DNA of 64,000 nucleotides from Paenibacillus tritici (lineage in GTDB: Bacteria; Bacillota; Bacilli; Paenibacillales; Paenibacillaceae), in contig NZ_JABMKX010000024.1 of assembly GCF_013204885.1 (NCBI RefSeq), positions 1-64,000 on the forward strand. Reading direction: 5' to 3'. The first letter of the stretch is position 1. Each line of letters begins with the position of its first letter. Under the pieces are notes generated by a model. That model was not told the origin of the DNA, ran no database searches, and saw nothing but the letters and a program-made list of their open reading frames with translations. Shown here piece after piece: positions 51,993 to 60,683 of this stretch. The position numbers were made by a program, and so were the translations under genes.

Positions 51993-53594
51993 CTAATTAT
52001 TTAATTTAAGTGTCTGGACCCCGAACCGCCCGAACTCGGCATAACCGTGCTCCGCTGCTGCGTTAGCCGGACCGCAACCTAGCGCGAACAGGCCGAATTT
52101 GGCACCTACCCAGGCTCCTTCGCCTTCCTTCAGTTGGAAAGGAGAGCCTATCTCTGTGTAACTTTCTCCGTCAAGGCTGTACGCCAGACGGCATTCTGCT
52201 TCTTCCGAGACCGTAAGCTGAAGATATACAGCATCCGAGTCCAGCTTCACAAAATCATCCGTGAACACACACTCCTGCTCCACTTCTTCCTCCGGGCTTG
52301 CCGGCAGGCTCTCGAACCGGCCTAGGCATAGGCCGCCATCCTCACCGGGGAACAGGCTTACATGTACCGCCTTATGCCCCAGCACTACCAGGCCTGCGCG
52401 TTCAGACCTGGCGCTGAACTGCGGTGTAATCTGCACCCGGGCCGTGAAGGCAGGCGCGGCGAATTTCTGCATCAGGAGCTGCGGCGCATCATATAACCGC
52501 TGCGTGTCCAGCGGTGCGCAGCGGAGCCGGAGTCCCGGACCCGGGTGGCTGGAGACCATCCAGCCGTCCTGCGGATTGGCCTGCCACTGCCATTGCAGCC
52601 CCGGACGCCCGTCCGCGAAATCATCGGAGGTCTGGGGAGCCGCCGGCAGAGCTGTCCCTGTGCCGGAAGACTCCGACTTGCACCATTCGGATACCGGATT
52701 CCCGGTCAGAGTTCCTGCTGCGGCCTGCCCCATTACCGGCCAGCCGTCAATCCATTCTACGGGCTGCAGATGGACAATCCGCCCGTAAGCCCCCTTGTCC
52801 TGGAAATGCAGGAACCAGCTTTCTCCTTCCAGCGTCTCTACCCAGCCGCCCTGATGAGGGCCATTCACCAGGGTATTCCCTTGTTCAAGCACAATCTGCT
52901 CCTCGTATGGGCCATAAATGGACTTGGAGCGGAAGGCAGCCTGCCAGCCTGTGGACACACCGCCCGCAGGGGCAAGAATGTAATACCATCCTTCCCTCTT
53001 GTACATTTTGGGACCTTCCAGGGTCGGATGATTGATCGTTCCGTCAATAATCAGCCGGCCTTCATCCAGCAGCTCCCTGCCGTCCGGGGTCATCCTGCAC
53101 ACATGCAGAATATGCTTGATTCCGCTGCGGCTCTTCGCGAAGGCGTGGACCAGGTAAGCCTGTCCGTCCTCGTCCCAGAAGGGGCAAGGGTCAATCCAGC
53201 CTTTGGCCGCTTTGACCAGATGGGGTGCAGACCACTTCCCGAGCGGGTCCCCGGCCTGCGTCATGAAGATTCCTTCATCCGGCGTACCGAAGAAGATCCA
53301 GAACTTCCCGTCATGATGGCGCAGGCTGGGTGCCCATACACCTTTGCCGTGCTGAACCTGGTCATACCCCGGCAGGTCCAGCCTGTCCAGCGCGTGATTG
53401 ACAATCGTCCAGTTCACCAGGTCACGGGAATGCAGAATCGGCAGTCCAGGCATGTGGTTGAAGCTCGACGCGGTCATATAATAATCATCCCCGGCCCGGA
53501 TCACATCCGGGTCAGAATAATCTGCATACAGCACCGGGTTGCGGTACCGGCCATTGCCAAGGTCGGATACCCAGGGCGCATTGATTGTCTCCAT
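51993..53594 (-). CDS. GH43 glycosidase (beta-xylosidase/arabinofuranosidase type)
   Basis: Cytoplasmic enzyme of 533 residues without a signal peptide. The five-blade propeller (about 15-300) has the general base in YSDPDVIRAGDDYYM, the pKa-modulating aspartate in GWIDPCPFWDEDG and the general acid in TLEGPKMYK. The C-terminal half (about 320-530) is the beta-sandwich typical of GH43 xylosidases (ending near WVGAKFGLFALG). It should split short xylo- or arabino-oligosaccharides brought in by the ABC importer encoded just upstream. AAGGAG stands before the ATG. The exact subfamily and substrate are not certain. Confidence 0.9.
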   Translation of the reverse strand: METINAPWVSDLGNGRYRNPVLYADYSDPDVIRAGDDYYMTASSFNHMPGLPILHSRDLVNWTIVNHALDRLDLPGYDQVQHGKGVWAPSLRHHDGKFWIFFGTPDEGIFMTQAGDPLGKWSAPHLVKAAKGWIDPCPFWDEDGQAYLVHAFAKSRSGIKHILHVCRMTPDGRELLDEGRLIIDGTINHPTLEGPKMYKREGWYYILAPAGGVSTGWQAAFRSKSIYGPYEEQIVLEQGNTLVNGPHQGGWVETLEGESWFLHFQDKGAYGRIVHLQPVEWIDGWPVMGQAAAGTLTGNPVSEWCKSESSGTGTALPAAPQTSDDFADGRPGLQWQWQANPQDGWMVSSHPGPGLRLRCAPLDTQRLYDAPQLLMQKFAAPAFTARVQITPQFSARSERAGLVVLGHKAVHVSLFPGEDGGLCLGRFESLPASPEEEVEQECVFTDDFVKLDSDAVYLQLTVSEEAECRLAYSLDGESYTEIGSPFQLKEGEGAWVGAKFGLFALGCGPANAAAEHGYAEFGRFGVQTLKLNN

Positions 53595-53636
53595 TGAATA
53601 ACTCCTTCAGCGCCGGACGCCTACCGCCCGGGCAGT

Positions 53637-54989
53637 TTATTGTGCCGCCTTTTCCTGTTCCAGCAGCGATGCCCATTGATCCAGCATTTCCTGCGCAGTC
53701 AGCTGCTTGGCCATTACCTTCTGGATCAGCGGTTCCACCGATTTCTGCACGTTGGAATAACCCGCCAGGTAATACGGCACATCGGAGAACTTCGTCTCCT
53801 GGCTGTTCAGCAGATCGGAGGCCGACTTCATGTAAGGCACGCCCTGCACCCATTCATCACCGGCAGCTTCTGTATTGGCAGGAATTTCGCCATAGAGCTT
53901 GCCGTATTTGCTGTTGATATCATGCGACAGGTAGAAGGTCATGAATTTCCAGACCGCATCCTTGTTCTTCGCCGATTTGCTCATTGTCAGCCCCAGCGGC
54001 ATCAGACCGGGGTGCTCGCGGTAGCCTTTTACACTCTTTGGAAAAGGTACAGCTTCGAACTTCGTATAGTCACCGCCGAAGGCTTTCTCATGGGAGCTGG
54101 CCGAGCCTAAGTTATGCACAACGATTCCGGCTTTGCCCGACTGGAAGGTTGCAGCCAGTTCACTCCAGCCTTTATTGAGGTCATCCTCAGGTGTATAGAC
54201 ATTGTAAGCGCCCAGATATTTCTCTACAAATTCAACATTAAGCGGGTCATTAATTGTTGCTTTGCCGTCTGCCGTGAAATAATCGGTAATGCCGGAGTAC
54301 GCATACATCAGCATTTCGAGCGTATTGGCACTGCCTGCGCCGCCGCGGATACTGAGCCCGTAACGGTCTTTCGATTTATCCGTCAGCTTGGCGGCAGCAT
54401 CGAAGAATTGGTCCCAGGTATCCGGCAAGGTCAGGCCGGCTTCCTTGAACCAGTCCGGACGTACCCAGAGATTCCAGGTCTGCGAGCTGTATGGCAGCGC
54501 ATACAATTTACCTTCTGCCGTATCCAGCTTACGGTTACTTGCGATTAGTTCAGGGTTGAGCAGATCCTTGTCCGCCCACTGGTCATAATACGTATCCAGC
54601 GGCTCCAGCACCCCCCGGGCCAGCAGATCGGATTTGAAGTCATTCATCACATCCGGCGCCTGATCAGCGGAGATGGCTACGTTAACCTTTTGCTCATAAG
54701 CCGCAAGGTCTCCCGGCACGCCCAGATAATCCACATCAATATCCGGATTCTCCTGCTCGAACTGCTTCACGATCTCTTCGAAAAAAGCATTGCGTTCTGT
54801 GGTGACGGCTGCCGCCCAGAAGCTGATTTTGGCTTTCTCTCCGCTTGCTGCTTTACCTGCCCCGTTATTCGCCGCTGCCGCGCTGTTGCCCCCGGTATTC
54901 CCGCCATTATTTCCTCCGCAGCCGGCCAGCAGCAGCAGCAATGCTGCCGATACTAGCGCCGTGCGTTTCGCTTTGTGTTTCCCCATCAT
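53637..54989 (-). CDS. Sugar ABC transporter substrate-binding lipoprotein
   Basis: Lipoprotein of 450 residues, family 1 extracellular solute-binding protein. Signal peptide with lipobox LAGCGG, then a Gly/Asn-rich spacer (about 25-55). The mature part has ISFWAAAVTTERNAFFEEIV and the following QFEQENPDIDVDYLG, typical of oligosaccharide binders. The ATG at 54989 is chosen because GGGAGG lies 8 nt upstream; the longer frame to 55085 hides the signal peptide. It follows the two permease genes and precedes the GH43 gene, so it likely binds xylan- or arabinan-derived oligosaccharides. Confidence 0.92.
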   Translation of the reverse strand: MMGKHKAKRTALVSAALLLLLAGCGGNNGGNTGGNSAAAANNGAGKAASGEKAKISFWAAAVTTERNAFFEEIVKQFEQENPDIDVDYLGVPGDLAAYEQKVNVAISADQAPDVMNDFKSDLLARGVLEPLDTYYDQWADKDLLNPELIASNRKLDTAEGKLYALPYSSQTWNLWVRPDWFKEAGLTLPDTWDQFFDAAAKLTDKSKDRYGLSIRGGAGSANTLEMLMYAYSGITDYFTADGKATINDPLNVEFVEKYLGAYNVYTPEDDLNKGWSELAATFQSGKAGIVVHNLGSASSHEKAFGGDYTKFEAVPFPKSVKGYREHPGLMPLGLTMSKSAKNKDAVWKFMTFYLSHDINSKYGKLYGEIPANTEAAGDEWVQGVPYMKSASDLLNSQETKFSDVPYYLAGYSNVQKSVEPLIQKVMAKQLTAQEMLDQWASLLEQEKAAQ

Positions 54990-55084
54990 TCTGTGATCCT
55001 CCCTAATTGAATTTCTTGTATATATCTCAAAGGACGAACCCGGCGTATTCTGCCCGGCCGTGTCCGTCCTTGCGATACCGGACA

Positions 55085-55924
55085 CTAGCCTTTGACTGCG
55101 CCGCCCAGTCCTTCGACCAGATAACGCTGGATGAACATGAAGAGCAGCACGGGCGGAATCAGCCCGATAATACTGCCGGCCGCCAGCGACGCGTACTGGA
55201 CGCTGAATTCGCCAACCATGAATTTGAGGCCGATCGGGATGGTGAAGCGGTCGGGCGTCGTAATGAACGAGAAGGCGACCAGGAACTCATTCCATACCCC
55301 GATGAAAGCGAATGCGCTGGTTGCTACGATTCCCGGAAGCACGATCGGCATAATGATCGCGAAGATAATCCGGAACCGTCCGGCGCCGTCGACCATCGCC
55401 GCTTCATCAATTTCCTTCGGTGTCGAGGAGATGAAGCCGCGCATCAGAATCGTGTTGAATGGAACCTGCAGCACGATGTAGAACAAGATGAGCGCATAGG
55501 GTGTGTTAATCATCCCGAGATTCTTGAAGATGAGGAAGAGCGGAATAACGAACAGAATGACCGGCATCATCTGGGTCGCCAGCAGAACCAGCATGAAGGC
55601 CCCTTTGCCTTTGAACTTGAAGCGGCTCATAGCGTAACCGTTGAGTACAGACAGCACTGTAATCGCCACTACGGACAGCACCGACACGAACACACTATTC
55701 ATGAAATATTGCGAGAAATTGTTGTCATTCCACACATGCACGAAGTTCTCGAAGGTCGCCGGACTCGGAATGTACCGGACCACGCCGCTAAGTACATCCC
55801 CCTCCCGCTTCAGCGAGGTGGAGATGGCCCACAGGAACGGAACCAGCACGAACACCAGTGTCAGGACAAGCGGTATATAGAACAGCAGCCTTGAACCCAG
55901 CTTGCGGTGCCATTTGCTATTCAT
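55085..55924 (-). CDS. Sugar ABC permease, MalG type
   Basis: Permease of 279 residues with six helices. The EAA loop, which contacts the ATPase, reads EIDEAAMVDGAGRFRIIFAI. Overlaps the MalF-type gene by 8 nt; GGAGGG precedes the ATG. No ATPase gene is in the operon, so a shared MsmX-type ATPase encoded elsewhere is expected. Confidence 0.92.
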   Translation of the reverse strand: MNSKWHRKLGSRLLFYIPLVLTLVFVLVPFLWAISTSLKREGDVLSGVVRYIPSPATFENFVHVWNDNNFSQYFMNSVFVSVLSVVAITVLSVLNGYAMSRFKFKGKGAFMLVLLATQMMPVILFVIPLFLIFKNLGMINTPYALILFYIVLQVPFNTILMRGFISSTPKEIDEAAMVDGAGRFRIIFAIIMPIVLPGIVATSAFAFIGVWNEFLVAFSFITTPDRFTIPIGLKFMVGEFSVQYASLAAGSIIGLIPPVLLFMFIQRYLVEGLGGAVKG

Positions 55925-56864
55925 CCTGCATCCCTCCTGACCGGTTCAGTCTAAGGTACAGGACAACGAAGATCATCAGGAACGCGAAGGTGACCACACC
56001 AATGGCGGAACCATAACCATAGTTTCCTTCAAGGATGGAAGTCTTCATCATATAAATCGGCAGCGTGGTGGTCATATCCATCGGCCCGCCGTTCGTCATC
56101 GTAAAGATCATATCAATGGAGTTGAACTCCCAAATGGCACGCAGCAGCGTTGCGAACACAATACTCTCCTTCAGGAAAGGCAGTGTGATGAAAAAGAGCT
56201 TCTTCACGCTCCCTGCACCGTCCACCTCACAGGATTCATACACCTCGTGCGGAATCGTCTGCAGCGCCGCCAGCAGCGTGATCGCGAAGAACGGAATGCC
56301 GCGCCACAGCTCGGCGACAATCACAGAACCAAAGACGGTATGGATATTGGCCAGCCAGGCGACCGGCTCAGAGATCAGCCCCACCTTCATCAGGATATCG
56401 TTAATGATTCCTATATGCTGGTTGAACATCAGCGACCACAGCATGGTAGTAAGTACACCGGACACCGCCCAGGGAACAAGCACCAGGGAACGGACCAGAC
56501 CGCGCAGCCTGAACGCCTGGTTCAGCAGCAGTGCGACAACCAGACCGAATACTAGCTGCAGCACTACCTCTATCAGTACCCATTTCACCGTGATCCACAG
56601 CGAAGAGTAGAACATATCATCCTGCGTGAATATATTCTTGAAGTTCTCGAGTCCGATGTAACCCGCTTTCTGCAGCCGGGTGAAATCATAGCTTTGCACA
56701 CTGAGATCGAACACCCTGAAGATCGGGAAGACGAGAAGTCCTGCGATCAGCAGAACTGTCGGTGCGATCAGCAGGTAGGGAAACCAGCGGTCGCCCTTTT
56801 TTTTGCGAGCAGATTTAGATTTGACGGTCATTGTCTTGCCGCCGGTTGATTGGGATAATTCCAT
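55917..56864 (-). CDS. Sugar ABC permease, MalF type
   Basis: Permease of 315 residues, six helices after a basic cytoplasmic start (KSKSARKKKGDRW). The EAA loop reads EVYESCEVDGAGSVKKLFFI. First gene of the transport operon. GGAGGTG lies 5 nt before the ATG. It pairs with the MalG-type permease. The 96-nt gap to the regulator gene upstream has no clear terminator. Confidence 0.92.
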   Translation of the reverse strand: MELSQSTGGKTMTVKSKSARKKKGDRWFPYLLIAPTVLLIAGLLVFPIFRVFDLSVQSYDFTRLQKAGYIGLENFKNIFTQDDMFYSSLWITVKWVLIEVVLQLVFGLVVALLLNQAFRLRGLVRSLVLVPWAVSGVLTTMLWSLMFNQHIGIINDILMKVGLISEPVAWLANIHTVFGSVIVAELWRGIPFFAITLLAALQTIPHEVYESCEVDGAGSVKKLFFITLPFLKESIVFATLLRAIWEFNSIDMIFTMTNGGPMDMTTTLPIYMMKTSILEGNYGYGSAIGVVTFAFLMIFVVLYLRLNRSGGMQDE

Positions 56865-56960
56865 AACAGCACCTCCACGCTTATCTTAAACCAGCGTGTG
56901 AACATGCTGAATACACTATCTTTCGAAGATTGTTTGTTTTCTTTCACTCCTTTGTTTGCT

Positions 56961-58229
56961 CTAGGAATGCTGCTGGTCCCTGCGGTACTCGGAGGGTGAT
57001 TTGCCGTAATGCTTCTTGAACAGCACGCTGAAGTATTGGGGGTTGCGGTAACCCACCTGCTCCGACACCTCATAGGATTTGGCATCCGTGGTAGACAGAA
57101 GCTCCGCTGCCTTGTCTATACGCAATTGAATGAGGTACTCACTTAAGTTCATGCCTTTATATTTCTTGAAGAGTGTACTCGCGTAAGCGGATGAAATATG
57201 GACATGGCCCGCGATGGCGGTCAGGTTCAGCTCCTCCTCATGAAAATGCATCCGCATATACTGCTCCATCTCCTTCAGCAGCGTATGATGGGAATTCTGC
57301 GAGTGGCGGATCTCACCGCTGACGAATACCCCTGCCCTGCCGATGATCGGCTTGAGCTGGGCAGCGTTCAGAGCCTCGCTGTAGGAAATGGCGATGCGCT
57401 CAATCCCTTCCCGGCAGCTGCCCAGACCGATGCTGACCTGAAGCTTCAGACAGCTCTCCAGCGTCCGGCGGATCTCCTCCAGATGTTCAGTCAGGTGTTC
57501 TGCAGTGCCTTCCTGTTCTGCCGGAGCAGGCAGGTTAAAGAGCAGGTTGACCCGGTTGTTATAGACCGCTGAATACCAGTAAGGAAATGGCTCAGACACA
57601 AGCTCTGAGCAGATATTGCGGATCGAGAAGAGCAGCAGCTCCGCATTATCCCCCTCTCCGGAGCGGGCGAAGCGGCGGTTGTCCTCCGGCTGAATCACGG
57701 CTACCCGGAAGCAGGACTCCGGTGCAGCAATGCCGAGATTATCCAGTTCCTTCCGCGCCCACTCCGGGTTGGCGCAGCCCTCGAACAGCTCTGCGAAGAA
57801 CTTGTTCTGGACCAGTGCCTGGCTCTTCCGGGCGGTCTCGGCCCCTCGCTTCTCGGCCAGCAGCGTGCTGGCGGCAGAAGCAACCGCATTTAGAATCACT
57901 TCATTATCCTCATATTTCAGAATGTAATCGGCGGCCTGCAGCCGCAGCGCCTGCTTGGCATACGAGAAGTCATCGTAGCCGGTCAGGAAGACAACCTTGG
58001 TTCCCGGATAATCCGTGTTAATGCGTTCAGCCAGCTGCAGCCCGTCCAAAAAAGGCATCTGGATATCGGTCAGCACCAGATCCGGCCGCAGCTCCTCCAT
58101 CCGCTTCAGCGCTTCCTCCCCGTCGGCGGCTGTGCCCGCTACCTCAATGCCGGCCTGCTCCCAGCGGATATTGCGCCGCAGGCCTTCCCGGATCCACATA
58201 TCATCATCCACAATAAGCAGTTTAATCAT
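56961..58229 (-). CDS. YesN-type response regulator (AraC family)
   Basis: Regulator of 422 residues. Receiver domain (about 1-120) with VDDDMWIREGL, phosphoacceptor LTDIQMPFLDG and lysine in LKYEDNE. A middle region of about 180 residues follows, then two AraC-type helix-turn-helix units at the C-terminus (LTAIAGHVHISSAYASTLFK and VSEQVGYRNPQYFSVLFKKH). It likely activates the sugar operon downstream on the same strand. Its start overlaps the end of the kinase gene by 8 nt. Confidence 0.92.
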   Translation of the reverse strand: MIKLLIVDDDMWIREGLRRNIRWEQAGIEVAGTAADGEEALKRMEELRPDLVLTDIQMPFLDGLQLAERINTDYPGTKVVFLTGYDDFSYAKQALRLQAADYILKYEDNEVILNAVASAASTLLAEKRGAETARKSQALVQNKFFAELFEGCANPEWARKELDNLGIAAPESCFRVAVIQPEDNRRFARSGEGDNAELLLFSIRNICSELVSEPFPYWYSAVYNNRVNLLFNLPAPAEQEGTAEHLTEHLEEIRRTLESCLKLQVSIGLGSCREGIERIAISYSEALNAAQLKPIIGRAGVFVSGEIRHSQNSHHTLLKEMEQYMRMHFHEEELNLTAIAGHVHISSAYASTLFKKYKGMNLSEYLIQLRIDKAAELLSTTDAKSYEVSEQVGYRNPQYFSVLFKKHYGKSPSEYRRDQQHS

Positions 58230-60018
58230 GGAAATCTCCTTCCTTCTGCACCCGGGGCAGCTGTACCGTGACCCGGGTAAACTTCATCTCTTCGCTGTCA
58301 AGGACAAGGCCGTAGAGCAGCCCGTATTGCAGCACCAGCCGGCGGTGGGCATTCCACAGTCCGAAGCTCAGCGCATTGTCGCCTGTGCTGTCCGCCTGCA
58401 GTGAACTGCGCAGCTGCGCAAGCCGCTCAGGGCTGATGCCTTGTCCGTTATCATAAATCTCCAGCACTGCAGCAGCCTCATCTGCATAACCCGTTATCGT
58501 CACCATTCCTTTGCCGCGCTTGTTCTTAATGCCGTGATAGACGGCATTCTCCACGATAGGCTGCAGTGTCAGCTTCGGAATGCGCAGCGGCAGCAGCTCT
58601 TCATCCACTTGGATGGTATAATCGAAATCCTGGTTATACCGGATGTTCAGAATCAGCAGGTAGCTGCGCACATGCTCAATCTCTTCGGCGACTGTAATCA
58701 GCTCGGCGCCTTTGCTGATGCCGATGCGGAAATACCGGGTCAGCGCTCCCACCATCACAGAGGCCCGTTCCCGCTCCTCCAAATCAATCAGATGCTTAAT
58801 GGAACCAAGCGTATTGTAGAGAAAATGCGGCTGAATCTGCGCCTGCAGCGCCCGCATTTCGGCCTTACGCTTCTGCTCCTGCTCCTCACGCACCTCATTC
58901 AGCAGCTGCTCCACCGAAGCGGAGAGCCGGGTCAGTCCGGTAGCCAGGACACCGATTTCATTGCGCTGGTCAATCTGGAAGCTGACACTGAAATCCCCGC
59001 GCTCGAACCGCTTCACCTGTTTGGATAGGTACCGGATCGGATTGCTCAGATTACGCGCTGCCAGCGTCGCGGCTGCCAGGGCCAGCACGAGAATAACCAG
59101 CGTGACCGCCAGTACGATCCACTGAATCCGCGACGCACCTGCGAGAATATCTTTCTCCGGCACGATTGCCGCCAGCACCCAGCCGTTCAGCGGCAGTGTC
59201 TGATAGGCAACATCCAGCTTCTGGCCAGCCGTACTGTCCACGGCAAGGCTGCCGTTCCCGCCTGCCAGCTGCCGCAATTCAGCAATTGTGCCCGGCTTCA
59301 CCTCATAATCCGCCTTCAGCGATTTGGAGAACAGCTCCCCGTCCGGGCTGATCAGCGCCAGCGCGCCGTTCGGGCTAATCTGCACATTCTGCATAATTTC
59401 CAGGAAGTAGCTTTCACGCAAATTGATCAGCACAATTCCGCTGGAGGAGGAAGTCGGCGTGCCGATCATTTTGAAGCTGCTGAGCACCCGCCTGTCCTCC
59501 ACCGTATCGAAGATGGCATCTTTGTGGCTGTTCAGCCAATAGTAGTCTTTATCGGAATGGTTGTACCGTTCCTGCCACGCCGGAAGATCTATCGAGACAC
59601 TCCGGGGCACATATTCCTGCTGGAGGTTGAAGGTACGGCCGTTATTGAAGGCAACATAGATAGAATCGACTATGGCATTATAGGAGTGGTATACGCTCTC
59701 AAGACGGTTATGCAGTTCAATAATGTCATTGAATTTCTGCGGGGTGTCTCCCTGATCATTTACGGACAGCAGATTACGCAGCGAGGTCGTATCCTCCAGA
59801 TTCACCAGCTGTTCAAAGATCGTCATAAATTTGTCATCCAGAAACAAAGCGGTCTGATAGGTCGTATCAGCCAGCGAATACAGCGAGTTCTTGCGGAGCT
59901 GGTCACTGGCGGACCAGTAGGAGAATGAGCCTGTTGCAATAACGGACAGAATCATGACCGGCAGGAAGGTAATCAGCAATTTGGTCTGTATGGGCTTATC
60001 GAGAAAATAACGTTTCAT
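58222..60018 (-). CDS. YesM-type sensor histidine kinase
   Basis: Kinase of 598 residues. Helices at about 13-35 and 285-308 enclose a large extracytoplasmic sensor (probably a dCache-type domain). HAMP follows, then the YesM-class kinase core: QIQPHFLYNTLGSIKHLI with the phosphohistidine, and the ATPase part with PKLTLQPIVENAVYHG and YDNGQGIS. ATG at 60018 with GGGGAGAGG upstream; a longer frame to 60045 is less likely. It should sense an external sugar, perhaps through the binding lipoprotein, and phosphorylate the YesN-type regulator. Confidence 0.92.
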   Translation of the reverse strand: MKRYFLDKPIQTKLLITFLPVMILSVIATGSFSYWSASDQLRKNSLYSLADTTYQTALFLDDKFMTIFEQLVNLEDTTSLRNLLSVNDQGDTPQKFNDIIELHNRLESVYHSYNAIVDSIYVAFNNGRTFNLQQEYVPRSVSIDLPAWQERYNHSDKDYYWLNSHKDAIFDTVEDRRVLSSFKMIGTPTSSSSGIVLINLRESYFLEIMQNVQISPNGALALISPDGELFSKSLKADYEVKPGTIAELRQLAGGNGSLAVDSTAGQKLDVAYQTLPLNGWVLAAIVPEKDILAGASRIQWIVLAVTLVILVLALAAATLAARNLSNPIRYLSKQVKRFERGDFSVSFQIDQRNEIGVLATGLTRLSASVEQLLNEVREEQEQKRKAEMRALQAQIQPHFLYNTLGSIKHLIDLEERERASVMVGALTRYFRIGISKGAELITVAEEIEHVRSYLLILNIRYNQDFDYTIQVDEELLPLRIPKLTLQPIVENAVYHGIKNKRGKGMVTITGYADEAAAVLEIYDNGQGISPERLAQLRSSLQADSTGDNALSFGLWNAHRRLVLQYGLLYGLVLDSEEMKFTRVTVQLPRVQKEGDFHD

Positions 60019-60376
60019 GGACTCTTCCTCTCCCCTGTCTCGCAAGCACAGCGGATGATAGTGCCTACTGATGCAAATGTAAGGGCTTTAATAAAGAATG
60101 AGTCTAGCACAGAACCGGGCGATTGGAAACAAAACTTATCACCTGAATCCATGGGGAAGTACTACCAATCCTGTGTATGTATCCCATCGTCCAGAAGTAT
60201 TCCGGGAAGGATGAAATGGTTCGCAGGGAGAGGGGGAGTCCCGGCAATAACGCTAAAAAACCGCTAACGATAACATATGGCTGCATATTACACCATAGTT
60301 CTTCGTTAACGGGCATTGTGATTTTAAAATATAGAATTTCATATTCATCCGGTTACTTCTGAAATCCTGCCCAATA

Positions 60377-60538
60377 TGCAACATTCTCCTCATTAGCTCG
60401 GCCCAAAACCAAAAGTGTTGCACAAAAAGCAGCTTTTCACTATCTTCAGGCGGATCTGCGGAATAATTCCTGCAATCCATGCAACAATCCTCCCGCACAC
60501 CCAGGCAACTAGGGATCGAAGCTGCAACAAATGCAACA
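60377..60538. repeat. Cluster of five TGCAACA heptamers
   Basis: TGCAACA occurs at 60377, 60480, 60523 and 60532, and its complement TGTTGCA at 60416. All are in the 665-bp gap between the kinase gene and the amylase gene. Several are flanked by A and T (ATGCAACATT twice). No gene or known operator explains them. The same gap has GGGGAGT / ACTCCCC (60597-60636), a possible loose hairpin after the amylase gene. Otherwise no feature is seen. Confidence 0.5.
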
Positions 60539-60683
60539 TTTATGGCCGCAGGCTTACTTGAGATCCTTCAGTCTGCCAGCATTATTCCATCCGTCGGGGA
60601 GTCTTTAGAAATCATTTTTCTTCCGCTAACTCCCCAGCAGTTGACCGGTATACTCAGACTTATTTGCGCCACTATACTGAACG

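Noticed and set aside
60104..60498. Two small minus-strand frames upstream of the kinase gene
   Set aside because: No binding sites and no protein-like features.
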